Of a DNA stretch of 64,000 nt, positions 6,512 through 15,501 are shown piece by piece. Origin of the DNA: Acholeplasmataceae bacterium UBA2284 (GTDB lineage Bacteria; Bacillota_I; Bacilli_A; Acholeplasmatales; Acholeplasmataceae). The stretch covers positions 4,435 to 68,434 of the forward strand of contig DDWO01000021.1 of assembly GCA_002345705.1 (NCBI GenBank), given 5' to 3'. The notes below the pieces were generated by a model that saw only the letters and a program-made list of their open reading frames with translations, was not told where the DNA came from and did not search any database. The stretch's first letter is position 1; each line of letters begins with the position of its first letter. Both the position numbers and the translations under genes were made by a program.

Positions 6512-7771
6512 ATGGATCAAGCATTATTAGTAGGTCTAAGCTACAAAGAGACCACAGAAGAAACAAGTAAGTCATTAGATGAGTTAGAGCATTTAGCGCT
6601 AGCTTTACAAATTCAAACCAAGGATAAAATTATCCAGAATGCAAAAACCGTTTCACCACGCTTTTATGTAGGCAGTGGAAAGGTTCAAGAAATTAAAACA
6701 ATTATTAGTGTGTTAGATATTGATATCGTTATATTTGATGATACGTTATCCCCTGCACAACTTAAAAATCTAGAAAAAGAACTAGAAGTTCAAGTCATTG
6801 ATAGAAGCTTTCTAATTTTATCAATCTTTGCAGAACGTGCCAAATCTAAAGAGGCCGTTTTAGAGGTATCGCTTGCTCAAAAAATGTATTTATTGCCAAG
6901 ATTAGTAGGTATGGGAAATTCATTATCTAGACAAGGTGGTGGCTCCTATAATGCTAAGGGTCCAGGTGAAACAAAGCTTGAACTAGATAGACGTCGCTTG
7001 GTTGATGAAATCACATTTATCAAAAGAGAACTCGAAAAGATTAAGGCTGAAAAAAACGTTTCAAGAAAACAGAGAAACAAGTCACAAATTCCAGTCGTCG
7101 CATTAGTTGGTTATACAAATGCGGGTAAGTCATCGATTATGAATTCATTATCCAATTACTTGCATCATGATTCAGAGCCAGTATTTGAAAAGGACATGCT
7201 ATTCGCAACCCTTGATACCAAAGCTAAAAGATTACAAAAGGATAACAATCCACCATTTATCTTAATAGATACCGTAGGGTTTGTATCCAAGCTTCCACAT
7301 GAGTTAATACGTTCATTTGAATCCACATTATCCGATGTGATTCATGCAGATCTTCTACTTCATATAGTTGATGGTTGTTATTTCAATCAGCTTCAAATTA
7401 ATACAACCAAAGAGGTTTTATCTGAAATTGGTGCAGATCATATTGAACGCTTATTAGTGTTAACCAAAAAGGAAATCGCATTATCAACTCCACCTATTCA
7501 AGAAGATTATATTTTTGTATCGAATAGAACAAAGGAAAATATTGATCAATTGGTCGACGCAATCTATGGTCACCTTTATAAGACAAATCGAATTCAGTAT
7601 TTAAAGATTCCATTTGATCAAGGTCATATCTATTCTAAGCTTAAAGAAAATAATACAATCTTAGAAACTAGATATGAAGATGACGGTACATTTGTTAAAA
7701 CAATTTTAACACCTGAACAAACATTACTTTATAAGAAATATTTAGTTGTTAAAGAAGATAAAAGCGCTTAA
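6512..7771 (+). CDS. hflX: HflX GTPase (ribosome-splitting factor)
   Basis: HflX binds ribosomes and splits stalled or idle 70S particles, and in some Firmicutes it protects against macrolides and lincosamides. The protein has the HflX N-terminal domain (GSGKVQEI, GPGETKLELDRRRL) and a G domain with G1 GYTNAGKSS and G3 DTVGF. The G4 motif, normally NKxD, reads TKKE here. I chose the ATG at 6512 because AAGAGG lies 6 bases upstream. An in-frame ATG at 6488 has no ribosome binding site. The gene ends in a terminator and is preceded by the leader described separately. Confidence 0.93.
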   Translation: MDQALLVGLSYKETTEETSKSLDELEHLALALQIQTKDKIIQNAKTVSPRFYVGSGKVQEIKTIISVLDIDIVIFDDTLSPAQLKNLEKELEVQVIDRSFLILSIFAERAKSKEAVLEVSLAQKMYLLPRLVGMGNSLSRQGGGSYNAKGPGETKLELDRRRLVDEITFIKRELEKIKAEKNVSRKQRNKSQIPVVALVGYTNAGKSSIMNSLSNYLHHDSEPVFEKDMLFATLDTKAKRLQKDNNPPFILIDTVGFVSKLPHELIRSFESTLSDVIHADLLLHIVDGCYFNQLQINTTKEVLSEIGADHIERLLVLTKKEIALSTPPIQEDYIFVSNRTKENIDQLVDAIYGHLYKTNRIQYLKIPFDQGHIYSKLKENNTILETRYEDDGTFVKTILTPEQTLLYKKYLVVKEDKSA

Positions 7772-7785
7772 TAAGCGCTTTTTTT
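7761..7785 (+). terminator. Intrinsic terminator after hflX
   Basis: A 9-bp stem (AAAGCGCTT/AAGCGCTTT, three-base loop) runs into seven T residues and overlaps the hflX stop codon. It separates hflX from the convergent hydrolase gene. Confidence 0.9.
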
Positions 7786-8626
7786 ATTTGATAAAGTCTT
7801 TTATTTTTATAATCATTTCATTTGGATCTAGAACAAGACTGAAGCGATCTGATTCAATGAATTCTAATATTGGATTGGTTAGAACTTCAACCAAGGATTC
7901 AATCAATTCTGTACCACCAAATGGATCATCATCATGTCCATATAAAACCATGACGGATTCACTTAAATATTGAAAATCCTGATCTTCAAATTCATAGTTT
8001 GTTAATAAATCCTTAATCAAATCCATTTGAAGTTTTTCATCATCTTCCTTATAATCACTAATTAACGATTCAAATAATTCAATATCATTTTGATCAGTTA
8101 ACACTTCTTCTATTTGTGCAAGTAAGGCTTCCTTAATTGAGGATAGCGGCATTAATTTTCTAAGTTCTTTTAATTGTTCTATAGCTTCTAAAACTTGATC
8201 AATGACTTCACTAGAATGAGCATTCATATGCTTCGTTTTTGTTAGCGTATTATAAAGGATTAATCCCTTTACATATTTTTGATAATCTCTAGCAAATACT
8301 TGAGCAAGACCACCACCATGGCTCGCACCAATCACATATAAGCAATCAATAGACAAATGATTTAACAAATAGGATATTCTTTGAATAATTTCATGGATTG
8401 TTGTTTTTGTTTTAGGATATTTAATGGTTATGATTTGGTAATCATCTTCAAGGCCTTCAATGAGCTTATAATATGCATCACTTGAAAACATACTGCTTCC
8501 TAATAACATTAATATTGTTTTCTTTCCATTTCCAAAAAAGCGATACTCAATCACTTCATTCCCATGGTGATATATTAACCACTCATGACGATTCAAATAA
8601 TCGATATACCCTTCATATAAATTCAT
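7784..8626 (-). CDS. Alpha/beta hydrolase fold protein, catalytic His apparently missing
   Basis: The 280-residue protein has an alpha/beta hydrolase core: an LGSS loop that could form the oxyanion hole (about residue 43), the nucleophile elbow GASHGG (about 100) and a YGHDDDP strand where the acidic residue usually sits (about 232). At the C-terminus, where active members have a G-H-F type motif, this protein reads ESDRFSLV, so the catalytic histidine is not in its usual place. It may be a degenerate, non-enzymatic member, or use another histidine. An acidic helical insert (about 150-215) forms the lid. It is downstream of the Nudix gene by 8 bases. The substrate is unknown. Confidence 0.7.
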   Translation of the reverse strand: MNLYEGYIDYLNRHEWLIYHHGNEVIEYRFFGNGKKTILMLLGSSMFSSDAYYKLIEGLEDDYQIITIKYPKTKTTIHEIIQRISYLLNHLSIDCLYVIGASHGGGLAQVFARDYQKYVKGLILYNTLTKTKHMNAHSSEVIDQVLEAIEQLKELRKLMPLSSIKEALLAQIEEVLTDQNDIELFESLISDYKEDDEKLQMDLIKDLLTNYEFEDQDFQYLSESVMVLYGHDDDPFGGTELIESLVEVLTNPILEFIESDRFSLVLDPNEMIIKIKDFIK

Positions 8627-8634
8627 GATAACTC

Positions 8635-9147
8635 CTAAAATAAGTTATTTTTAATATCCTTTAATACACATAACTCTCGTTCAATCCAGGTTGCTTGCTC
8701 CTGATGTATTAGTGCTTTTTCATTATTTGCTATCGCTTCATCAATAGGGATGAAATGAAGCTTATAGCCATATTCTAGTTCATATAAATCCTGATTGGTT
8801 TCAGATATATCATCTTCAGCATCACATAAATAGTAATACGATTCCATTTGAAAAATAGATTCTAAATCAAATACTGATTTTCTTTTTTCCTTCATCATTC
8901 CATATGGTTTTACACTATCTAAGATAATTTTTAATCCTGACTCTTCCTTCGTTTCTCTGATTAAGGTATCGATATCACTCTCATGATCCTCTTTACCACC
9001 ACCAGGAAATTTGTATTCACCAAACCTATCACTTTTTATAAGCGCTAATTTATTTTCTTTAATTATAATCGCTCGAACTGCTTTCCTATGAAAGAGTTTT
9101 GTGCAATCCTCATAATTTCTTTTGTCAAAATCTTCTATAAGCCTCAA
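8635..9147 (-). CDS. Nudix hydrolase
   Basis: The Nudix box is complete: G-x5-E-x7-R-E-x2-E-E-x-G, seen as GGGKEDHE and RETKEESGL. These enzymes cleave nucleoside diphosphate derivatives; the substrate cannot be told here. I chose a TTG start at 9147 because AAAGGAG lies 7 bases upstream. A longer frame reaching 9228 would overlap the neighbouring membrane-protein gene and has no binding site. The product is 170 residues. It is followed 8 bases later by the alpha/beta hydrolase gene, forming a pair. Confidence 0.82.
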   Translation of the reverse strand: MRLIEDFDKRNYEDCTKLFHRKAVRAIIIKENKLALIKSDRFGEYKFPGGGKEDHESDIDTLIRETKEESGLKIILDSVKPYGMMKEKRKSVFDLESIFQMESYYYLCDAEDDISETNQDLYELEYGYKLHFIPIDEAIANNEKALIHQEQATWIERELCVLKDIKNNLF

Positions 9148-9170
9148 TTTAAATCTCCTTTGTTTATGAA

Positions 9171-9551
9171 TTATAGGATTGCAATAAGCAATACTGCAAT
9201 AAAAGTTATAACATTTATAGGACCCCAAACCATTCTTTCTGGCTTGCTAGGTGTACTTAGGTTTAAAATGGATCCTAAAAAGAAGAATACAACAACAAAC
9301 CAAATGCCTATAGAACCAATCGCTGTTGGTTGATTGCTGATAATCTTTGTTTGAATTAACACAATATAAAGAAAGACCCCTAAAATAGCGATTTGAATAA
9401 AAGGTAAAAAGCGCATGTTTTTAGGTAGTCTTCCTGGATATTTACCGCCATTGGCGAAATTACCAAGTGGTGCTCCAAAAGCTAATGCTAGCTGAAATAT
9501 AGTCACGATAACTGAAATGACAATGTAATATATACCAAGTGCTAATATCAT
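9171..9551 (-). CDS. Four-helix membrane protein of unknown function
   Basis: The 126-residue protein has four predicted membrane helices. Its conserved-looking loop, FGAPLGNFANGGKYPG then LPKNMR, and the RMVWGPI segment before the last helix match a widespread family of uncharacterised bacterial membrane proteins. The start is uncertain: the ATG at 9551 has only a weak AAGG site, and a TTG at 9587 is also open. A perfect inverted repeat lies between the two. Confidence 0.6.
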   Translation of the reverse strand: MILALGIYYIVISVIVTIFQLALAFGAPLGNFANGGKYPGRLPKNMRFLPFIQIAILGVFLYIVLIQTKIISNQPTAIGSIGIWFVVVFFFLGSILNLSTPSKPERMVWGPINVITFIAVLLIAIL

Positions 9552-9561
9552 ATACCTTATT

Positions 9562-9580
9562 GATGTGAAGAACTCACATC
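9562..9580. repeat. Short inverted repeat before the membrane-protein gene
   Basis: GATGTGA and TCACATC form perfect 7-base arms around a 5-base spacer, just upstream of the probable start of the gene ending at 9171. It could be an operator or an mRNA 5' stem. No T-run follows, so it is not a terminator. Confidence 0.45.
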
Positions 9581-9647
9581 TCTCCAATCAATTTAATTTT
9601 TTTATGGATTCAGTGGGTGAGTAATCTCATCTACTGTTTTTATATAT

Positions 9648-9739
9648 TGGCGGAAGAGATGGGATTCGAACCCACGTACCCCTTATGAGGGTAACTGCAT
9701 TTCGAGGGCAGCTCGTTATAACCACTTCGATACTCTTCC
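9648..9739 (-). tRNA. tRNA-Ser (anticodon CGA)
   Basis: A 92-base class II tRNA with an encoded CCA end. The acceptor stem is GGAAGAG/CTCTTCC, the D stem TCG/CGA, the anticodon loop CTCGAAA (anticodon CGA, reading UCG), the long variable arm TACCC/GGGTA, and the T arm GTGGG-TTCGAAT-CCCAT. The anticodon stem CTGCC/TGCAG has one C-T mismatch at the loop-closing pair. It begins only 7 bases after the dusB stop codon, so it may be part of that transcript. Confidence 0.93.
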
Positions 9740-9746
9740 TTTTAGT

Positions 9747-10715
9747 CTATCCGAAGAATCCCTCGATATGACTAATAAACTCAGCCTTGGTTCTCGTTTG
9801 AGAAAGCTGTTTTCTTAATGTCGATGCATGCTCAATTCCCTTTAAGTACCAAGGACCATGACTTCTCATCTCTAGGATTGCAGTATGCTCTCCCTTTAAT
9901 TCTACTAATGAATTCAAATGCTCAATCATCATATTTTTAATTTCCTGATGTGTAGGTCTTTCCATAATTGTCCCATCTTTTAAATAGGCATCGATTTCTC
10001 TAAAGATCCATGGATTTCCTAAGGCTGCTCTACCAATCATGACTGCATCGCACTTTGTATACTCAAGCATTCTTTTAGCAGATGGGCCGTCAACCACATC
10101 GCCATTACCAATTACAGGAATAGATACTGCTTCCTTGACTGCTTTAATTACATCTAAATCAGCAAACCCACCATATCCTTGAGCACGAGTTCTTGCGTGA
10201 ACTGTAATTGCACTCGCTCCTGCTGCTTCAATTTTTTTTGCAACCTCGACAGCATTGACACTTTGATTGTCCCAGCCACTTCTAATCTTTACAGTAACAG
10301 GCTTTTTAACCTTTTTAACAATCTCACTAACAATAGAATAAATCATATTAGGATTCTTCATTAAGGATGCTCCGGCCTGTGCCTTTATGGCTACCTTAGG
10401 TACAGGACATCCCATATTGATATCAATGATATCGCAATTAGAATTCTTTTCAATATACATTGCTGCTTCAACCATAGTTTTTAAATCAGAACCAAAAACT
10501 TGTTGAGCCATTGGTTTTTCAACATCAGTCATATATAATAATTTGATTGTTTTCTCATTATTATAAAGTAAGCCTTTATCTGAAACCATCTCAGCAAAAA
10601 CTAGTCCAGCACCATAGGTTCTAGACAAAATACGAAAAGGACTATTGGAAACACCAGCCATTGGTGCAAGTATTATTTTATTTTCAATTTCTAAATTTCC
10701 TATTTTAAAGGACAT
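9747..10715 (-). CDS. dusB: tRNA-dihydrouridine synthase (DusB type)
   Basis: This FMN enzyme reduces uridine to dihydrouridine in tRNA D-loops. Clear family motifs are MAGVSNSPFR near the N-terminus, DINMGCPVPKV with the catalytic Cys, KIRSGWD, ITVHARTRAQGY and GNGDV. I chose the ATG at 10715 (MSFKIGNLEIEN), with a GGGTGA site 6 bases upstream, over an earlier in-frame start at 10760. The product is 322 residues. The gene is divergent from hslO and is followed within 7 bases by a tRNA-Ser gene. Confidence 0.92.
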   Translation of the reverse strand: MSFKIGNLEIENKIILAPMAGVSNSPFRILSRTYGAGLVFAEMVSDKGLLYNNEKTIKLLYMTDVEKPMAQQVFGSDLKTMVEAAMYIEKNSNCDIIDINMGCPVPKVAIKAQAGASLMKNPNMIYSIVSEIVKKVKKPVTVKIRSGWDNQSVNAVEVAKKIEAAGASAITVHARTRAQGYGGFADLDVIKAVKEAVSIPVIGNGDVVDGPSAKRMLEYTKCDAVMIGRAALGNPWIFREIDAYLKDGTIMERPTHQEIKNMMIEHLNSLVELKGEHTAILEMRSHGPWYLKGIEHASTLRKQLSQTRTKAEFISHIEGFFG

Positions 10716-10791
10716 CAAAATCACCCGATTCATTGTATCATAGACTTGAAGAACTTTCAATTATGCTACAATGTAGTGGTGAGGTAAAAAT

Positions 10792-11679
10792 ATGAAGGAT
10801 TACGCAATTATTAGCTACGCTTATAACCAAACAGTAAGAATCTATGTAGCATCATCAACAAATCTTGTTGAAGAGGCTAGAAGAATTCATGAGACATGGC
10901 CAACTGCAACTGCAGCTCTAGGTCGCTTTTTAACTGTCTCTGCAATGATGGGATTAATGTATAAGAATGAAGAAAAATTAACACTTAGAATTAAAGGCGA
11001 TGGACCTATAGGAACGATGCTAGTTGAAGCGAATTCCAAGGGTGAAGTTAGAGCAGAAATTCAAAACCCTAAGGTTTATTTAAAATATGAGGATGGACCT
11101 AAGGCAGGTAAATTAAATGTCGGTGCAGCTATAGGTGAAGGCTTCTTGCATGTAACTAAGGATTTATTAATGAAGGATTTTTTCACATCATCCTCTGAAT
11201 TACAAACAGGTGAAATTGGTGATGACTTCACTTATTATTTCGCTTTATCAGAACAAATTCCTTCCTCAGTTGGAGTTGGTGTCTTAGTCAATACCGATCA
11301 AAGTGTATTAGCTAGCGGTGGATATATTATGCAGATTATGCCCAACTGTACAGATGAAACGATTTCAACACTTGAGAAATTAATTCCTAACCTACCACCA
11401 ATGAGTTCACTGATACAAGATGGTAAAACACCTGAAGAGATATTACATATGCTTGCTCTTGGCACAGAACAAATATTAAAGAAATCCGATATAAGCTATA
11501 CGTGCAATTGTTCTAAAGATGGCTTTATCAAGTCTTTATCCGCATTGGATGAAGATACACTGCATGAGATTATTCATGACGATGGTCAAGCTGAAATCGA
11601 ATGTCATTTCTGCAAGAAAAAATACTTGTTTTCAAAAGAAGAATTAAAAACAATTCAAATCAATCGCAGATTAAAATAA
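10792..11679 (+). CDS. hslO: Hsp33 redox-regulated chaperone
   Basis: Hsp33 is a holdase switched on by oxidation of a zinc centre. The protein has normal length (295 residues) and the C-terminal redox switch: YTCNC (CxC, about 237-239) and CHFC (CxxC, about 270-273). A GAGG site lies 7 bases before the ATG, and a TGC-TACAAT extended -10 sits just upstream in the divergent interval shared with dusB. Confidence 0.94.
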   Translation: MKDYAIISYAYNQTVRIYVASSTNLVEEARRIHETWPTATAALGRFLTVSAMMGLMYKNEEKLTLRIKGDGPIGTMLVEANSKGEVRAEIQNPKVYLKYEDGPKAGKLNVGAAIGEGFLHVTKDLLMKDFFTSSSELQTGEIGDDFTYYFALSEQIPSSVGVGVLVNTDQSVLASGGYIMQIMPNCTDETISTLEKLIPNLPPMSSLIQDGKTPEEILHMLALGTEQILKKSDISYTCNCSKDGFIKSLSALDEDTLHEIIHDDGQAEIECHFCKKKYLFSKEELKTIQINRRLK

Positions 11680-11706
11680 AAGAGGAAAATGAATTCCTCT
11701 TTTTTA
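11678..11706 (+). terminator. Bidirectional terminator between hslO and the GPH symporter gene
   Basis: A stem of AAAGAGGAA and TTCCTCTTT is flanked by T-runs on both strands. It can end hslO on the plus strand and the glycosidase operon arriving on the minus strand. Confidence 0.85.
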
Positions 11707-11708
11707 TT

Positions 11709-13172
11709 CTATAAATCACCACTCATAATTCGATCAGTTAAATCTGATGTAATTTGTTGGTAGAACTTCGCATCAATTTTATACTTCCATCTATAAATAC
11801 CGTAGGATAATAATATTAATAGTAGAGGAATAATAATCATTGATAATCTTAATCCAATTAGCATTTCAGGAGATACGTTAGAGGCGATTAATGCTCTAGC
11901 TTGTTCTGTTGTTAAATTTGGATTATCTCTTTTTGCTTGAGTTAAGGGCTGAATAACTCCACTATTTAAACCTGATGCTGCAAGTGTAATGGTAACTACA
12001 AATGTTTGAACTGCAGTAGCTAATTTAGTTACGAACGGATTGATTGCGAAGACGACACTTTCGTTTCTAGTGCCAAGCTTCCATTGACCATATTCAATGG
12101 TATCTGCTAGCATGACTAGAACTAAGACTTGAATAAATCCTTGTCCGCTAAATAATACTAAGCCTGCAAGACCGATAAATAACATGTTCATCGGTAAAAG
12201 ATAACCGACACTCATAAATAACAAATATCCAACTGAAATCATTGCTACTGAAATTGTGTATAGCTGCTTTCTAGTCATCTTCTTCATTAAGACTGGAAAT
12301 AATCCTAAAGCCGTTAATTGAGAGACAGCTAAAATACCAGAAAATATAGTAAACTCTGCTCCACCATATTTATTAAAGTCATAGTTAAAGAAATAGATTC
12401 CTAGTGATGTTGTAATAAAGTAACCGATGTTAAATAATAGGATGGCTACAATTATAACAACCAACTGATCATTTTTAAAGATGATCTTAACCATATCTAA
12501 TAATGTAGTCTTTCTTTGGTTTGCATCAATAATCAAATTCTTTGGTTGCTTGACAAGAAAGAATACGGCAACTTGAGATATAACGTAAATCAAACAGATA
12601 ATTAACGCAATGATAGAAAATGCCTTAACAGGTCCCCCACTAAAATTTTGATAAATTAGTGGAACACTCGCAATCGTAATAAACATCCCAAGACTTGCAA
12701 ATATTCTAGCTCTTGAACCAATCTTTTCTCTTTCGCTTGGATCTGTTGTAAAGGATGGATACATTGACCAATAAGCAATATCATTCATTGTAAATGTCAT
12801 ACCTGATATTACATATAATATACCAAAGACTGCAACAAATGCTGTTCCTGATAATCCTAAATCTTGAAATAGAAGAAAGAATATAACCGCTGATGACAAC
12901 GCACCAATTAAAATCCACGGTTTAAACTTTCCATATTTGGATTTTGTATTATCGATAATCGCACCCATGATTGGGTCATTGATTGCGTCCCATACTCTAG
13001 CAACAGCAATGATTGAACCGATTGCTACTAGTTGCCAATTTGATAATCCTAATGCATCAGTTAGAAATACAATTAAAAACGTTGAATATAAGGCATACAT
13101 CATATCACGGCCAGCACCACTCATTGTATAGGCGTTTACCGTTTTTCTAGTTACACCAACCTGTTCAGTCAT
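11709..13172 (-). CDS. GPH family sugar:cation symporter
   Basis: A 487-residue membrane transporter with about twelve helices. The cytoplasmic signature RVWDAINDPIMGAIIDNT followed by KYGKFKPWI is diagnostic for the glycoside-pentoside-hexuronide:cation symporters (MelB/LacS/XylP relatives). It lacks a C-terminal EIIA regulatory domain. It is the last gene of the glycosidase operon, overlapping the GH3 stop by 8 bases, and is the only transporter in it. It probably brings in the oligosaccharides that the four intracellular hydrolases cleave. Confidence 0.9.
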   Translation of the reverse strand: MTEQVGVTRKTVNAYTMSGAGRDMMYALYSTFLIVFLTDALGLSNWQLVAIGSIIAVARVWDAINDPIMGAIIDNTKSKYGKFKPWILIGALSSAVIFFLLFQDLGLSGTAFVAVFGILYVISGMTFTMNDIAYWSMYPSFTTDPSEREKIGSRARIFASLGMFITIASVPLIYQNFSGGPVKAFSIIALIICLIYVISQVAVFFLVKQPKNLIIDANQRKTTLLDMVKIIFKNDQLVVIIVAILLFNIGYFITTSLGIYFFNYDFNKYGGAEFTIFSGILAVSQLTALGLFPVLMKKMTRKQLYTISVAMISVGYLLFMSVGYLLPMNMLFIGLAGLVLFSGQGFIQVLVLVMLADTIEYGQWKLGTRNESVVFAINPFVTKLATAVQTFVVTITLAASGLNSGVIQPLTQAKRDNPNLTTEQARALIASNVSPEMLIGLRLSMIIIPLLLILLSYGIYRWKYKIDAKFYQQITSDLTDRIMSGDL

Positions 13173-15501
13173 TCTTCTTCTCCTTAGTCTTAGCCTTCAT
13201 TTTCTTATACCCTTTAAGTAGTTTTAAGTTCATCATATCAACCAATCCTTCAGCCATCTCAAAGGTAAACTTACCAGCAGAGAATAGTGCAAGCATTTGA
13301 ATTGGAGTTTCTAGCATTGTCTTTTTAGCAACCTCTTGTAAATAAGGACTCATTTCCTTGGCTGTTTTCATGCCTTCTTTGATTACCATGCTAGCAACAA
13401 GTCTTCCAACAAATGTGTTTTTAGCATCCTCTAAGGTGGATGATAATGTATATGGTCTCTTCTTTACTACATTTTTAGGAGGAAGAGGTGCCATATATAT
13501 CTTTTGGAAGTCTGATGTATCATAAGCATATTTCTGATAGGATAGGGTTGGTTGATGGATTTCTTCTCCATTGATACCAAAATCAAATGATTCTATCTCA
13601 TCAACCACATTCTTTGAGACAATAATTTCATATTCTCCCTTTTCTATTACATAACGCTTCTTATAAATATCATAATACTCAAATGCCTTCTTAGGTAACT
13701 CAATTGAAATTGTTTTTTCTTCATTGGGTTCAAGCTCAATCTTATCAAATGCCTTTAATTCTCTTCTAGCCTTAAATACGGTTGACTCATTGTTTTCAAT
13801 ATAGATTTGAATAACTTCCTTACCCTTCATTTCTCCAGTGTTTTGAATTGTCATGTTGATAATGAATTTTTCTTTATCCTCTTGTATGCTAATATCTCTG
13901 TAATCAAATGTGGTATAGCTTAATCCATATCCAAATGGATATCTAACCTGTTGATTAAATGATTGATAATATCTATAGCCAATATAAATGGATTCATCAT
14001 AATAAACTGCATTGTTATCATTTGTGAGCTTTACATTACAATCCTTGATATCATCAATAAATGTTTCAGCTAGTCTGCCTGATGGATTGGTTTTGCCATA
14101 AAGGATATTCATAATGGCAGAGCTAGAGCCCTGTCCGCCTAAATAAGCAAGTAATAATCCCTTTAAGTGATTTTCAAAACTTAAATTCATGACTGAACCA
14201 CCTACAATTACACCAACAATGTTTTCATTCACCTCTAATATTTCATGAAGAAGTTTTACCTGATGTGCAGGAATATCTAGTGTTGTTCTATCAAAGCCCT
14301 CAGCCTCATGAGATTCTGGTAGACCTAGTAAAATAACAACTTTATCTGCTTTTCTTGCAAGCTCTACAGCTTCCTTAGCTAAATGCTCATCATGCTTAGT
14401 ATGTTCAATTGAATATCCCTTTGCAATTGTAATTTGATCTGAATATGTTGAATGAATTTGAGAAATCTGATCGACTCGAGTTGGATTAATATGTGAGGAT
14501 CCTCCACCTTGATAACGCATATCATCTACAAATCCACCAACAAAAAGAACTTTATCCTTCTTGGATAATGGTAATATTTTTTCATTTTTCAATAAAACCA
14601 TCGATTCAGATGCAATTCGAATAGCTTCCTGGTGATGTTTTTCTTCATCAAATGGTTCTACTTCCATCTTTTTATACATTCTAACCATTTCAACGATACG
14701 GTCAGATGATTTATTGACTGCAATCTTTAATGCTTCATCGCGATTAATCGCTTCTAAAACCTCTTTTGTGCGGTAGCCCATCGAAGATGGCATTTCTAAA
14801 TCAGTTCCGGCTTTAACGCTTTCAATGCGGTTATGGACTGCTCCCCAATCACTGACGACCACTCCGTAATATCCCCATTCCTTTCTAAGTATTTTAGATA
14901 GGTAATGATGCTCTGTTGCATATCTGCCATTGATTTTATTATAGCTAGCCATAAGTGTTGCGGGATTTTCCTTAACAACTCTTTCAAATGCCTTTAAATA
15001 GATTTCTCTAAGTGCTCTTTCATCAACGATACTATCAATAAAGAAGCGGTTTTTTTCTTGGTTGTTAGCGAAGAAATGCTTAACAGATGTTCCAACTCCT
15101 GAGGATTCAATGGATTTTACAAGCTCTGCAGCTAGCTCTCCTGTTAAATAAGGATCCTCTGAAAAATACTCAAAGTTTCTTCCACATAGTGGAGATCTTT
15201 TCATATTAATAGCTGGTCCTAAAAGAATATTGACTTGATTTGCCTTCGCTTCAGTCGCTAGTAGCTTTCCTAAATCATGCATTAATTTTTTATCAAAGCT
15301 ACAAGCAGTTAAGCTAGCTGTTGGATAACAGGTTGCTGGAATACTTCCCATCACTCCAAGATTATCCTTAGATTCATATTGTTTTCTTAATCCGTGAGGT
15401 CCATCTGCCATCATAATTGAAGGAAGACCATTGACAGGCTTTGTATGCCATACATCTAAGCCATCTAGTAGTTCTACTTTTTCTTCAGTTGTTAGCTTCA
15501 T
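13165..15501 (-). CDS. Glycoside hydrolase family 3, probable beta-glucosidase
   Basis: The 778-residue protein opens with a GH3 TIM barrel carrying SVKHFFANNQE and the nucleophile Asp in VVSDWGAVH (about residue 224). The second alpha/beta domain (about 315-520) and a fibronectin-type III-like domain (about 555-650) follow. A helical tail of about 120 residues completes it, as in other Firmicute GH3 enzymes. No signal peptide is present, so it acts in the cytoplasm. Its ATG overlaps the GH2 stop (ATGA). The exact beta-glycoside specificity cannot be read from sequence alone. Confidence 0.9.
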   Translation of the reverse strand: MKLTTEEKVELLDGLDVWHTKPVNGLPSIMMADGPHGLRKQYESKDNLGVMGSIPATCYPTASLTACSFDKKLMHDLGKLLATEAKANQVNILLGPAINMKRSPLCGRNFEYFSEDPYLTGELAAELVKSIESSGVGTSVKHFFANNQEKNRFFIDSIVDERALREIYLKAFERVVKENPATLMASYNKINGRYATEHHYLSKILRKEWGYYGVVVSDWGAVHNRIESVKAGTDLEMPSSMGYRTKEVLEAINRDEALKIAVNKSSDRIVEMVRMYKKMEVEPFDEEKHHQEAIRIASESMVLLKNEKILPLSKKDKVLFVGGFVDDMRYQGGGSSHINPTRVDQISQIHSTYSDQITIAKGYSIEHTKHDEHLAKEAVELARKADKVVILLGLPESHEAEGFDRTTLDIPAHQVKLLHEILEVNENIVGVIVGGSVMNLSFENHLKGLLLAYLGGQGSSSAIMNILYGKTNPSGRLAETFIDDIKDCNVKLTNDNNAVYYDESIYIGYRYYQSFNQQVRYPFGYGLSYTTFDYRDISIQEDKEKFIINMTIQNTGEMKGKEVIQIYIENNESTVFKARRELKAFDKIELEPNEEKTISIELPKKAFEYYDIYKKRYVIEKGEYEIIVSKNVVDEIESFDFGINGEEIHQPTLSYQKYAYDTSDFQKIYMAPLPPKNVVKKRPYTLSSTLEDAKNTFVGRLVASMVIKEGMKTAKEMSPYLQEVAKKTMLETPIQMLALFSAGKFTFEMAEGLVDMMNLKLLKGYKKMKAKTKEKKND

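Noticed and set aside
6451..6560. GTG-started frame overlapping the hflX start (VSIRRHFRLAYPDD)
   Set aside because: No usable ribosome binding site is present and it runs out of frame through hflX. The 6318-6353 ORF is far better supported as the leader peptide.
9648..9739. tRNA-Ser as a pseudogene because of the C-T mismatch in the anticodon stem
   Set aside because: All other stems, the long variable arm, the T-loop and the encoded CCA end are intact. One mismatch at the loop-closing pair is tolerable.
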